DNA from: Novymonas esmeraldas
Taxonomy: Eukaryota; Euglenozoa; Kinetoplastea; Trypanosomatida; Trypanosomatidae
Length of the DNA: 64,000 bases
Direction: 5' to 3'
NCBI GenBank assembly: GCA_019188245.1
Contig: JAECZO010000021.1
Span: 1-64,000 of the forward strand
Part shown: positions 9,392 to 19,019 of the stretch, in pieces
Position numbering within the stretch: the stretch's first letter is position 1
Layout: each line of letters starts with the position of its first letter
Notes under the pieces: generated by a model
Told to the model about the DNA's origin: nothing
What the model saw: the letters and a program-made list of their open reading frames with translations, nothing else
Databases searched by the model: none
Program-made: the position numbers and the translations under genes

Positions 9392-12186
9392 AGTGTGCGC
9401 ATGTGTGATAACAGAGAACCGAAGTGATGCCGCAAAGAAACATAGAGAGTGGGAGGGGGAGAGAGGGCTCAACAACATGGAGGGCCTTTTCTCTCTTGTG
9501 CGAGTGCACCCTCACACCTCGGTCGTACTGAGCACGTCTGGAGCCGCTCCCAAAAAGTGGTGCTCGCCAAGCAGCTGTTGGTCCTTTCTGGTTCCTGTGT
9601 GGGTTCACGACGATGACGAAGGAGAGCACCCGCTTCGCCAGCGTCAACTTTCGGTGCTCCGCGCGTGGCTCGCTCTAGACCGGTGCGGAAGTGGGTCTCC
9701 TTCCCCCCCCCCCCAAAAAAAAAAAAAAAAAAAAACGCTGCCCCAGAGTCGGTGAGATCTGCGCCTTGTGCTGTCAAAGGCGCCGGATGCGTGGTTTGCA
9801 TAGCGCACGCGCCGATTGGTCAGCGACCGTTCAGCACACGGAACTGCATTCACCGCTGCTCGCGAACCGCGTCACGCGTTGCCGCTTTTTGCATTGCCGG
9901 GGTGCCACTTCGCATGGCACAGCACTCGCCCCGAAGCCGTGGTCGGCAGCAGAACCGGACGCGCGCGGCCAGATCGATGCGCTACGGCATTGCCCGCCCC
10001 ACGCTACCCCACCCCCGCTCCCCTCATGAGGGTCCGGACGCACAGGAGCCGGAGGCGGGGAGATGCTGTGGTGGCGCCAAAAAGAACTCTCCTCTCCCCC
10101 TCCCAACTCCAACCGAGATGCCCGACTACTGCTGTGGGGGTGCTTCACCGTCGACAGCGGCCCCCCCTCGTCACAAATCCCCTTCCTCACTTGCTCTTGC
10201 AAACGAGAATAGAATGGAATGTAAAGGCGCTGCAGCCGTTTTAGTTCTCTTTCACAGCGTCCGCGGGGCCTGAGCCGGCAAGCGCCTCTCTCGATCTCTC
10301 GCTTGTTGTCGTGCATCAGAGGGTTTCACAGCTCCTGAGCAACGATGGTGTTGAGAGCCTTCTGAAGGAGCCGTGAGGACTGCACCCTTGTGCGCTGGCG
10401 AAGACTGTCGGATAGATGGCACAGGCACCGCAACTACGGTCAGCCATAATGTCATGAGAGGTCCCTGTTTGTGTGCGGGTGGCGGTGCGGGCACCGCTGG
10501 CTTAAATCTCTGAATGGCACGGTGTTGTGTTAGTCTTGTTGTGTGACTACCACAGCTGTCGATGGAGTTATGGAGACCGGTTTTGCACCTATTCTTGCCG
10601 CGCTTCACGCAGCTGGCTTGACTGATGGATGGCATGGAGGGCACACCACATCGCTGGAGGACGGGCTCTGGTTCAAAGGGCTTGTGGAAGACGTGTGCCG
10701 AGACTGTCAAGCACAACCTCAACGAACGAGAGGAAATGTCGCTCTGAATGCGGGGGTGACGTGCCAGTTTTCTAGCCTCGTTTGTGTCCTGCACCTCGGC
10801 ATCGCGCTCTCTCCCCTGCTCATACGTTCTGTGTTGACAAAGGATGATGGGTGTGCGGTTTGGCGGAATGCAGTCGTCGCACGCCGCGCGGGACTATTAT
10901 GCTGAAGCGAGAGAGAGCTCTTGGAAGGCAGGGTAAGGAGATGTTCGTGGAGGGGCGAGTGACACTGCAGGCGAGCGCGCCGGGTTCTCGCGCGGGGTGG
11001 CGGCGTTACATCTGTGCTCGTCTCTACGTCTGCGCAGAGATGGTGATGAGCCCCAGCTCCCTTCTCTGCATCTTCAGCCGCGACGACCTGGTGGCTGAGG
11101 ACGTTGAGTGTTTTTTTTTTTTTTTTGCTCTGATGCAAAGCGCTAGCGGGACAGTGGAGGAGCTGTAAGAGACCTTGGGGCCGCCGTTGCTGTTGGAGTA
11201 GGCGCTGTAGCCATTTCCTTGCTGCTGTCGTGCTGGTAGTGCGGGGGTGTAAGTGGGGAGGTGGAGGTACCAGTCGCGTCCGAGAAACTGCTGGGAGTCC
11301 GTGGAGCTGTCAGCTTCTGTGCTACAGAGGTGTGCTTTGCCGGGTCTTGACCACTGTGGCAACTCGTCCTTTTTTTTTTTCTTTTATGTGTGTGTGTGGC
11401 GCTTCTTTTTTTTTTTTTTCTGTGATAAGTGCGAGCGCTTGAGTACCTTTACTTCGGCCACATTGAGCAGCTGCAGCTGTGGCGGAAGGGTTGTGCTTCG
11501 GTGGAGCAATGGTAGCGTCTGAAGCTATTGGTGTTGGCGGCAGTTGCGGTGGCACTCTTTGTCACTCTGTGTGAGGTTGAAGCCTCGCCTAGATTGTTCC
11601 CCGCTGACAGTGGGACCAGGAGAGGGGCTTCACTTTTTTTTTTTTGTTTGTTTGCTTTGGTGTTGTAGCCGGGTTGTGCGGGTAGTGAGCAGCGTCGGGT
11701 GTCGTCCTCTTTGGTGTGAGTAAGGGACGGGTTGTGCGGCTGTTTTTTTTTTTTTTTTTCGTTGCATTCGTTTCTCCAGCGTGGGTGGTTCCTACGTTAT
11801 CGAGTGGCGGGTGTGTTTGTGTGTGTGAGCGCGCGCTCTGTGTTGCTCTCTCTCTCTCTTGGAAGCTCTGGTGAGAATTCGCTTGAGGCCGGTGTCTGCG
11901 AGGAGAAGTAGGGATGGGTGCTGCCGCTCTTCTCCTAGTGAATTCAAGGAAGACGGTGCAAAAAAAAAAAAAAAAAGTGGTCACTCATCAGGTCTCTTTT
12001 GGACTGTTCAGCAAGTGATGTGGTGCTTTTGTACCATTCTTGAAGGTTGCACAGGCAGCAGTGAGTGGTGAGCACTGTAGGGTCGCGCGTCACTTTTGGC
12101 ACAGCCGACAGGGGTGTGGGCTCGATGAGGTTCAAATGCTCAAGTCATGCTGTCTCGCTTTCCCCGATACTTCCCTGCGACCTCCC

Positions 12187-12261
12187 TTTTTTTTTTTTTT
12201 CTTATTTATTTATGGTCTGGTTGTGGTTGTTTGTTTGAACGGCTCACATCAGTTTAAACAG
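12187..12261 (+). promoter_or_regulatory. Putative spliced-leader acceptor of SMC3
   Basis: A T14 run at 12187-12200 is followed by AG dinucleotides at 12251-12252 and 12260-12261. Either would give a 5' UTR of about 190-200 bases that includes the (AC)20 tract. Confidence 0.4.
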
Positions 12262-12380
12262 AGAGCTGTGTGAAGGATCACTGCGGAGCCGCCACAGGGT
12301 AGCGTGCATCTGTGGAAGAGCAGCAGATCTAAGGACGGAAGGAGAGGAGAGCCACGCGCTCGCCGGACAGGCATAGACTG

Positions 12381-12382
<2 letters not shown>

Positions 12383-12422
<40 letters not shown>
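12383..12422 (+). repeat. (AC)20 microsatellite just upstream of the SMC3 start
   Basis: Forty bases of uninterrupted AC repeat end 28 bases before the SMC3 ATG, inside the presumed 5' UTR. Confidence 0.95.
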
Positions 12423-12423
<1 letters not shown>

Positions 12424-12450
12424 GAGAGTGCTACGCTGGGGATCGCAGCC

Positions 12451-15400
12451 ATGTTCATCAAGAACATCATCGTTTCTGGCTTCCGCTCATACCGTGAGCA
12501 GTCGTTCCCAGATGGCCTTTCCCCAAAGACGAACGTGATTGTCGGCAAGAACGGGTCCGGGAAGTCAAACTTCTTCGCGGCGATTCAGTTTGTGCTGAAC
12601 GAGAAGTTCGCAAACCTGCGCGCTGCAGATCGTAAGGAGCTGTTCCACGTCGGTAGCGGGCGTCCCGCGCTCTCCATCTTTGTCGAAATCGTCTTCGACA
12701 ATTCGGATGGCCGGCTGGTGATTCCGGGTCGTGCCGAGGAGCTGGAGGTGCGCATTCGGCGCACTGTGGGGCTCAAGCAGGACGAATTTCGCGTGAACGA
12801 CCGCAAGTTCTCTGCGTCGGATGTGCAGCAGCTGTTGGAGAGCGCCGGCTTCTCCTCTAGCAACCCGTACTATGTGGTGGAGCAGGGCAAGATTGTCAGT
12901 CTTGTGAACATGAGCGAGGAGGAGCGCTATCAGCTCATCAAGGACGTCGCGGGCACCAAGGTGTACGAGGCGCGACGTGCGGAGAGCGAGCGAATTCTCG
13001 CGGAGACAAAGGGGAAGCAAACGCAGATCACAGAGGCCATCCGCGACCTTGAGAAGAGACTCAAGGAGCTGGAGGCCGAAACGGCGGAGCTGAAGCAGCT
13101 GAACGAGGCAGACCGCGAGAAGCGTTGCATCGAGTACTGCATCTTCAACGCAGAGCTGGAGACGGCGAAGGCCGCACTGACCAAACTGGAGGAGGACTGG
13201 AGCAAGCAGTCGGTGCTCTTCAACAAGTCGCACGACTCGGAGGAGGCATCGGAGGAGCAGATTTCGCACTTCTCACAGAAAATCACCGATATTTCTACAG
13301 AGATCGCTCGCCTGGAGCTGGAGCGCACCGCTGTTGCAAAGGACATGGCGACACTGACGAGTAAGCAGGCAATCGTTGACTTGGACGCGACGGACGCCGC
13401 CGGCAGAGACGCACGCAACAACCGCGAGCTGGAGGCGCTGCTGAAGGAAGAGGGGGAGCTGAGCGCGACTTTGAAAACGGTGGCGGCCGACGTCGTGAGG
13501 AAGCAGTCTCTTTCTCGCACGAGTGAAGACGCGGCGAAGGAGAAGGCGGAGGAAGTCGAGACGCAGCGCAAGGTGCTGGAGCGGCTGCAAGAGCGCCGAA
13601 ACCGGACGAAGCTCTTCAAGAACAAGGCGGAGCGGGACAAGTGGCTGAGTGGGGAGATGCACAAGAACGAAGGCTTGATCCAAAAGTCACAGGCAGAGCT
13701 GGAGTCGGTGTGCCGCGAGCTGGAGCGAGTGGACAAGGAGGCGCAGGTGCTGTCGCGTGAGATCGCCGCCCCGGCGCTGTCCACCGCGAACGTGGACCAG
13801 AGCCTTCGCGACCATGAGCAGCACATTAAAGCCGCGCTTGGTCGGCGCGACCAGCTGAATCAGCAGCGGCGGCAGCTGTGGCAGTCTGTGCATGAGCAAG
13901 AGAGCGTCGTGCAGAGGCTTGACGAGGCGTCCCGCAACGCCAAACACCAATGGGAGCGTGCTGTTCGCCAAGACGTGCGGCAGGGCCTGCTCTCGCTCTC
14001 GGAGGTGCTGCACGACCTAAGGAACCCCGTGCTCTCCGCCGCTGTGCATGGCCCGCTTATCGACCTTATCGCTGTGGCGGAGGGGTACAGGACGGCGGTT
14101 GAGATCACTGCAGGCAATGCGCTGTTCAACGTCGTGGTGGACTCCTTCGATGTGAGCACGACGCTGCTGGCGGAGATGAACAAGCGGCGAAAGCCGGGCC
14201 GCGTCTCGTTCTTCCCGCTCGACACATGCAAGGGGCAGCCGCGTAGCATTGCGACGACGCCGGACTGTGCGCCGCTGCTGTCCAAGGTCACCTGCGATGC
14301 CCGCTTCAAAGGCGTTGTGGCGGAGGTGTTCGGCCGCACAGCTGTCGTCGCGGCGCTGGACGCGGCGGCCACCGTCGTGCGCGAGCTGCAGTGCGACGTC
14401 ATCACCGTCGACGGCGACCAGCTGGGGCGCAAGGGCGGCATCACTGGTGGATTCATCGACAAGCGCAACATGAAGCTGCCGCTGCGGGAGCGTGAAAAGG
14501 AGCTGGCGACGCACCTCCATTCGGCGCGTGCGAAGCTGGACAGCCTGTGCCAGGAGGTCGCGACCGTGGAGCAGACCATTACGGAGGCGCTCAACGAGAT
14601 CGAGGCTCTGCGCAACCAGAACGCATCGACCGAACTGGCGGCGGATGTCCGGCTGCGAGAGGCACGGCTGATGGAGGATCGACGCTCTCGCCTCGCCACG
14701 CTCCGGTCGAACCTGGTGGCGACGAAGAAGTCGGTGGAGAGCGCTATCGTGGCGACCACCGCCGCCGTCGTGGAGCTGAAGCGGGAGCTTTCCGGTGACT
14801 TCAAGAGTGAGTGGACGCCGGAGGAGGAGCGGAGGCTGGAGCAGCTTGCGGAGGAGGTGGCCGCGGCCCGCGTCACGTCGTCTGCGATGCAGGCGGACGC
14901 CCTGCAGCGGGCCACGGAGGTGCAGCTGCTGGAGGACACCGCGCGCCACGTTGAGCGCCGCAAGGCCGTTGTCGCTGACCGTATCCGCGAGCTGGGCTGG
15001 TCCAAGCACGCCGGCAGCCTCGCGGACGGGGAGCAGGCGGCGGTGAAGGCGGAGTTCGAGCAGCTGTCACAGCGGCTGCTGAGTATCGACCGCGACCTCG
15101 AGCGGGACGGCCGCGAGCGGGAGAAGCTGCAGCTGCAACTGGACACACTGACGTCGAAGCGCCTCGGCGCGGCGCGGAGCCTGCAGGAGCGGAAGGACGT
15201 CGCCGACAAGACACAAATGCAGCGCAGCCTACTGGTGCAGCGCCGCGACGAGGCGTTGCACAAGATCCGCCAGCTCGGTATCCTTCCGCCTGGGATCGCC
15301 AAGTTCGAGTCTGCGTCGCTCGGGAAGCTGATGTACCACCTGAGGGTGGTGAACGAGCAGCTCAAGGGCCTGTCGCACGTAAACCGCAAGTCCCTGGACC

Positions 15401-16047
15401 AGCACGCGGCGCTGCAGGAGGCGATGAGGGAGCTGTCGTCGCAGCAGGAGACGCTCGCCAGGGAGCTCGACAGCATCCATGAGCTGATGGAGCACCTTGA
15501 CGCGAAGAGGGAGGAGGCGATCGAGCGGACGTACAAGCAGGTGCAGTACCAGTTCGAGGAGGTGTTCAAGCAGCTTGTCGGCGCTGAAAGCTGCTCGGCT
15601 GAGCTGCAGCTGGTTGCGGCGGCTGCGGCTAACAAGAGGGAGGACCCCTACAGCGGCGCGCGGATCCGGGTGTCGTTCGGCCTCGGCAACCCCGTCAGCC
15701 ACCTGGACCAGCTCAGCGGTGGCCAAAAGTCCCTGGTGGCGCTGGCGCTCATCTTCGCGATCCAGCGCTGCGACCCCGCCCCGTTCTACCTGTTCGACGA
15801 AATCGACGCGGCGCTGGATGCCGAGTACCGCACCTCGGTGGCGAACATGATGGCGCGGCAGTCGGACGAGTGCCAGTTCCTCGTGGCCAGTTTCAAGACG
15901 GAGCTCCTCGACGTGGCGGACAAGGTGCTCGGCATCTTCTTCCACAACAAGATGAGCCGCATCCAAACCATCTCCAAGGAAGAAGGTGTAAAGCTGCTCA
16001 AGCAGGCAGCGCTGGAGGACCGCAAGCGGACACGCGACGGCGAGTGA
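12451..16047 (+). CDS. SMC3: Cohesin subunit SMC3
   Basis: Protein of 1198 residues, the usual SMC3 length. It is an ATPase of the cohesin ring (with SMC1, kleisin SCC1 and SCC3) that holds sister chromatids together. The N-terminal head has Walker A GKNGSGKSN (residues 32-40). Long coiled coils flank a hinge at about 523-680 (VHGPLIDLIAVAEGYRTAVE). The C-terminal head has the ABC signature LSGGQKSLVALALIFAIQRC (about 1086-1105) and Walker B YLFDEIDAALD. The run CDPAPFYLFDEID is typical of SMC3 rather than SMC1, 2 or 4. I chose the ATG at 12451 because the family's N-terminus (MFIKNIIVSGFRSY) begins there; the frame upstream is only AC repeat. The lysine pair acetylated by Eco1/ESCO in other eukaryotes is here K109-Q110, so the second lysine is glutamine. 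It is the first gene of the rightward unit. Confidence 0.97.
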   Translation: MFIKNIIVSGFRSYREQSFPDGLSPKTNVIVGKNGSGKSNFFAAIQFVLNEKFANLRAADRKELFHVGSGRPALSIFVEIVFDNSDGRLVIPGRAEELEVRIRRTVGLKQDEFRVNDRKFSASDVQQLLESAGFSSSNPYYVVEQGKIVSLVNMSEEERYQLIKDVAGTKVYEARRAESERILAETKGKQTQITEAIRDLEKRLKELEAETAELKQLNEADREKRCIEYCIFNAELETAKAALTKLEEDWSKQSVLFNKSHDSEEASEEQISHFSQKITDISTEIARLELERTAVAKDMATLTSKQAIVDLDATDAAGRDARNNRELEALLKEEGELSATLKTVAADVVRKQSLSRTSEDAAKEKAEEVETQRKVLERLQERRNRTKLFKNKAERDKWLSGEMHKNEGLIQKSQAELESVCRELERVDKEAQVLSREIAAPALSTANVDQSLRDHEQHIKAALGRRDQLNQQRRQLWQSVHEQESVVQRLDEASRNAKHQWERAVRQDVRQGLLSLSEVLHDLRNPVLSAAVHGPLIDLIAVAEGYRTAVEITAGNALFNVVVDSFDVSTTLLAEMNKRRKPGRVSFFPLDTCKGQPRSIATTPDCAPLLSKVTCDARFKGVVAEVFGRTAVVAALDAAATVVRELQCDVITVDGDQLGRKGGITGGFIDKRNMKLPLREREKELATHLHSARAKLDSLCQEVATVEQTITEALNEIEALRNQNASTELAADVRLREARLMEDRRSRLATLRSNLVATKKSVESAIVATTAAVVELKRELSGDFKSEWTPEEERRLEQLAEEVAAARVTSSAMQADALQRATEVQLLEDTARHVERRKAVVADRIRELGWSKHAGSLADGEQAAVKAEFEQLSQRLLSIDRDLERDGREREKLQLQLDTLTSKRLGAARSLQERKDVADKTQMQRSLLVQRRDEALHKIRQLGILPPGIAKFESASLGKLMYHLRVVNEQLKGLSHVNRKSLDQHAALQEAMRELSSQQETLARELDSIHELMEHLDAKREEAIERTYKQVQYQFEEVFKQLVGAESCSAELQLVAAAAANKREDPYSGARIRVSFGLGNPVSHLDQLSGGQKSLVALALIFAIQRCDPAPFYLFDEIDAALDAEYRTSVANMMARQSDECQFLVASFKTELLDVADKVLGIFFHNKMSRIQTISKEEGVKLLKQAALEDRKRTRDGE

Positions 16048-17121
16048 GTCTGTTGCTTTGCCCCGAAGAAGCTACTCTCAGACGGTGATGCTTTTTTTTT
16101 TTCTGTTGTTGTTTGTTTGATCGCCGTGTTTGGTCGACTGCTCTGCCGCCTCTCTCTCCTCGATTTCGTACCCAGCGGTGCACCCACAACCGGCGTGGTT
16201 CACGTGCTGGTGCGCATGCGTGGGCCGCCCATAGAGGAGACGACGCTCTCCGATGCCTCCCCCCCTCTTTGGGACTGTGCTCACCGGTGCTCCTGTGCTT
16301 CTTTTTTTTTTGTTGTTGTTGTTTTACCATAGAAGACGAAGATCTTGCCCATCATCTTCAGATTCCCATAGAGAAGAGAACACCGCCGTGCCCTTGTGTG
16401 TTGGGGTGGTCCGTGGGATGCCAACAGCTTCTCGCGCCTCTTCAGCCGTCCACTTTTCAAATGTGGCAGTCGCTGGCGCCAGTTGGCGTGGGTCGGCGTC
16501 TCTCCGTTTTTGTTTTCTTTGTCGTGTGTTTCTTTCAGATGCTTCAAACGTCAGGCTGACTCTGCGTTCCTTTTTTTTTTGTTTTCCTTCCCACGCCCAC
16601 CCGGCCCACAGCCCCTTCCCCCCCCCTCTCTCTCCCTGCCGACTCATGCTTGCTTCTCTGATACGACTGGTACGCAGAACACCATGCCCACTCTACAGCA
16701 GCCACAAAGGAGACGACGGTACTCCGCGGTAGCTGCACGGTGCCTGCGAGAACAAATCGTCTCGCTGCTCATGTGCTCGCATTCTGTGCGAGCTGGCATG
16801 CCCCTCTCCACGTTCTGTGTCTCCGCGTCGCACAGACACACACACATACTCGCCATACACACAAGGCTGCTGTGTATGAGCTTGCATTGTTGTGTATGTG
16901 TGCGCATGCGAATGTGTGTGGGATGCAGCCCGAATTTGTTGGGTTGTCTCGTCTCATCTCATCCCTTCCTCCTACGTCTCTCCTCTACTGCGTTCCGAAC
17001 AGCACGGCAGCTGCTGGCACACCTCACCTTCCATACAGTATCGCCGGCGGCGCGACGTCGGGCAGCAAGACAGAGCGCCATCTCATACAGCGACGCAGCG
17101 CGGTGGGGGCGTGTCGCCGCG
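16048..17121. other. Intergenic, SMC3 to the Cys-rich gene
   Basis: No gene recognised. T runs near 16089-16100, 16300-16310 and 16571-16580 and C/T-rich blocks near 16616-16650 are candidate processing signals. There are short CA (about 16832-16845) and GT (about 16890-16920) tracts. The upstream part of the frame that reaches the Cys-rich gene has no family features. Confidence 0.55.
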
Positions 17122-17949
17122 ATGGGCGAGGTCGCCGGCGAGGGTGATGCTGCCGACCCCTCACTGGCGTGTCCTCTGCTTAGCTCCGTGCGCAAGAGGT
17201 GCCGCGACGAGAGTGACAGCCTCGTGGGCTATCATAGACCGCTGCTTTCGCACGTCCGCGTTCAGATTGCGTGGGACGACGCTACGACGTCGCTGCTCTC
17301 CCTCCGCGGCCAAGTCTTGGACGCGCAGGGGCAGTTCAACGCAGCGGAGTTCCCCGGACTCGCCTTCTTTTACAGCCCCGTTGTAGTGTGCGTCGCGTGC
17401 GGGACGGCGACGCTGATGCTGGGTGACCCGAGGGCCGCAACAGAGCGGCTTGCGCGCGAGACGCGTCACCGTCCATGCCCTCTGCACGGCCCGTTCCGCT
17501 GCCCCTGCCACGTCATGCATGAAGTGGCGGACGGCGTGGCGCAGCTGCTCCGCGAAGTGTTCTGTCAACACGTGCCGTTTGACGTGAGCATCGACTACCA
17601 CTGCCCTCATCCACACCTTCACATCGACAGTGTGGCGAGAACGTGGTCGCTGTCGCTGGTGGGGCTCCCGCTGCCTCCTCTCCTCGTCGGGTCTTTCCCG
17701 CTCGGCGCCGCAGCATCGCCACCGTCTATCAAGACCCGCTGGCTGGAGTACCGCGAGAGGAGCAGAGTCGTGGAGGACGCATGCGTGGTGTGTGGAACTG
17801 CAGCAGCAGTGACCCACTGCAGTCGATGCCTGTGTCAACTGTGTCAGCGGTGCGGGGAGCACTGCGACGGCTGCGGCAGCTATGTGTGCCGCGGCTGCTG
17901 CGCCGTGAGCGAGTGCAGCTCCACCACCTGCTACAACTGCTCCCACTAA
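17122..17949 (+). CDS. Cys-rich zinc-binding protein with Siva-like C-terminus
   Basis: Protein of 275 residues from the ATG at 17122 (context GCGATGGGC); upstream codons in the same frame look like UTR. The final 55 residues are packed with CxxC pairs: CVVC, then CSRCLCQLCQRC, CDGCG, CRGC and a final CYNC. This order, with a central C-x2-C-G and a terminal C-x2-C, resembles the C-terminal zinc region of the Siva family, known in animals as an apoptosis-related adaptor. An additional CVAC pair and several Cys/His (CPLHGPFRCPCHVMH) lie in the middle, so at least one more zinc site is possible. The Siva assignment rests on cysteine spacing only; a generic B-box or RING-like domain is the alternative. 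No membrane segment or signal peptide is seen. Confidence 0.8.
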   Translation: MGEVAGEGDAADPSLACPLLSSVRKRCRDESDSLVGYHRPLLSHVRVQIAWDDATTSLLSLRGQVLDAQGQFNAAEFPGLAFFYSPVVVCVACGTATLMLGDPRAATERLARETRHRPCPLHGPFRCPCHVMHEVADGVAQLLREVFCQHVPFDVSIDYHCPHPHLHIDSVARTWSLSLVGLPLPPLLVGSFPLGAAASPPSIKTRWLEYRERSRVVEDACVVCGTAAAVTHCSRCLCQLCQRCGEHCDGCGSYVCRGCCAVSECSSTTCYNCSH

Positions 17950-19019
17950 GGGTGGGGGCGAGCGGAGAAACCACAGAAGAGAACACCGTGCCTGTGCGCG
18001 CTCGCCGAGAAAAAAAAAGAAAAAAAGAAAATGAGAGAGCGAGAGGGTCGCTGGGATGCATGCAGACTGCGCGGCGCACCGCTGCGGTGTGGTGGGAAAG
18101 CTGTGCCCGGTGCGTACTCGCGTCCCTGTGTCTCAACGGCTCCTCTGCCTCTCCTGTCCTCCGGACCGTTGCTCCGCGCGTGTGCTGCAGTCGGGGGAGG
18201 GGTGGGGGGCCGATGGAGACGTCACGCGTCACAGGGAGAAGCGCTGCTCCGGCAGCCGCCTCGCTGGCACGACACAGTGCCAGCATATATCCGAGCGGGT
18301 GGACTCTTCGTCTCCAGCCACCCAGGCTGTCTGGGGTTTCTTTCGTTTCACCTGCTGCGCACACTCTGAGAAAGGGAGGGAAAGAGGAAGGGTGCACGCT
18401 CGCCATCCACGTGTGCGAGGTGTGCGACGGCGAATGCAACTCCGTCCCACACGCTCACAGACGCCGATTCACGCCGGTTCACGCCGAGCCTCATCGGTGT
18501 CGCTGTCTCCCTCATTCACCACTCGCTGTGTCATGTGCCCTCCCCCCCCCTCTCCTCTCTCCGTCTCACACTGTCTCACACCGCCTCACTCCAGCTCTCT
18601 CTCTCTCTCGCTACCTGCTATACGGCCCCCCTCCTCTCCTCCGTTTGAACTTCATCGCCGACCACCTCGTTCACTGTGTTTCTTGTGTGTTTTTCCTTTT
18701 TTTTCTCTCTCTCTCTCTCTCTGAGTGATAGTGTTTCATTCACCCTCTCCCCACCCCCTTTCTCGCCATTCGCACCATCTCGCACTCACCCCATTCCTGT
18801 GGCACCTCCTTCCTTCCTGCCTGTCAGGGTTGCGCTATCCGCTGCCACTGTAACACACACACACACACAACACATACACATACACACACAGTCGGACCGA
18901 GACAGAGACGGGCCCACCTTATTGCAGCTCGACCTGCTTCTACTCTTCGTCTGCTGTCGCTTTATCTCTCCCCCCTATCTCTCTCACACACATACACGGT
19001 GGGACTGCAGTGAGGCGCA
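17950..19019. other. Intergenic, Cys-rich gene to VAMP7-like gene
   Basis: No gene recognised. Contents: an A-rich block at 18008-18030, a long CT-rich stretch from 18500 to 18780 (C9 at 18541-18549, CT repeats at 18598-18611 and 18703-18722) and CA tracts at about 18852-18892. Confidence 0.55.
18961..19010 (+). promoter_or_regulatory. Putative spliced-leader acceptor, 9 bases before the VAMP7-like ATG
   Basis: A pyrimidine-rich tract (18961-18987) is followed by ACTGCAG with AG at 19009-19010. Used as acceptor, it gives a very short 5' UTR of nine bases before the ATG at 19020. Confidence 0.4.

Larger units (their letters stand above)
9098..12450. promoter_or_regulatory. Divergent strand-switch region, probable bidirectional transcription start
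   Basis: The genes on the left (LRR, GP63) point left and all genes on the right point right. Such divergent regions are the known sites of polymerase II initiation in Leishmania and Trypanosoma. No coding region is supported. Homopolymer runs change polarity: A runs on the plus strand at 9376-9390 and 9715-9735 (the second directly after a C run), then T runs at about 11110-11127, 11371-11380, 11407-11420, 11634-11645, 11743-11759 and 12187-12200. One A run near 11960-11976 is an exception. The switch point therefore lies at about 9.75-11.1 kb. I found no tRNA gene or promoter consensus. Confidence 0.65.

Noticed and set aside
10665-10690. A GGTTCAA-like tRNA B-box in the strand-switch region
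   Set aside because: The bases after it do not match the B-box end, and no A-box or cloverleaf is visible around it.
12304-12450. An N-terminal extension of SMC3 in the same frame
   Set aside because: It consists of a charged stretch and His/Thr repeats coded by the AC tract; the conserved SMC3 N-terminus starts at 12451.
9098-12450. Retroposons or virus-like elements in the long spacers
   Set aside because: No reverse transcriptase, integrase, capsid or terminal repeat features could be recognised in any spacer; degenerate short retroposons cannot be excluded by eye.
13860-15635. A long open frame on the minus strand opposite SMC3
   Set aside because: It is the antisense of GC3-rich coding sequence, is Ser/Arg/Cys-rich and has no motif; similar antisense frames occur opposite every large gene here.
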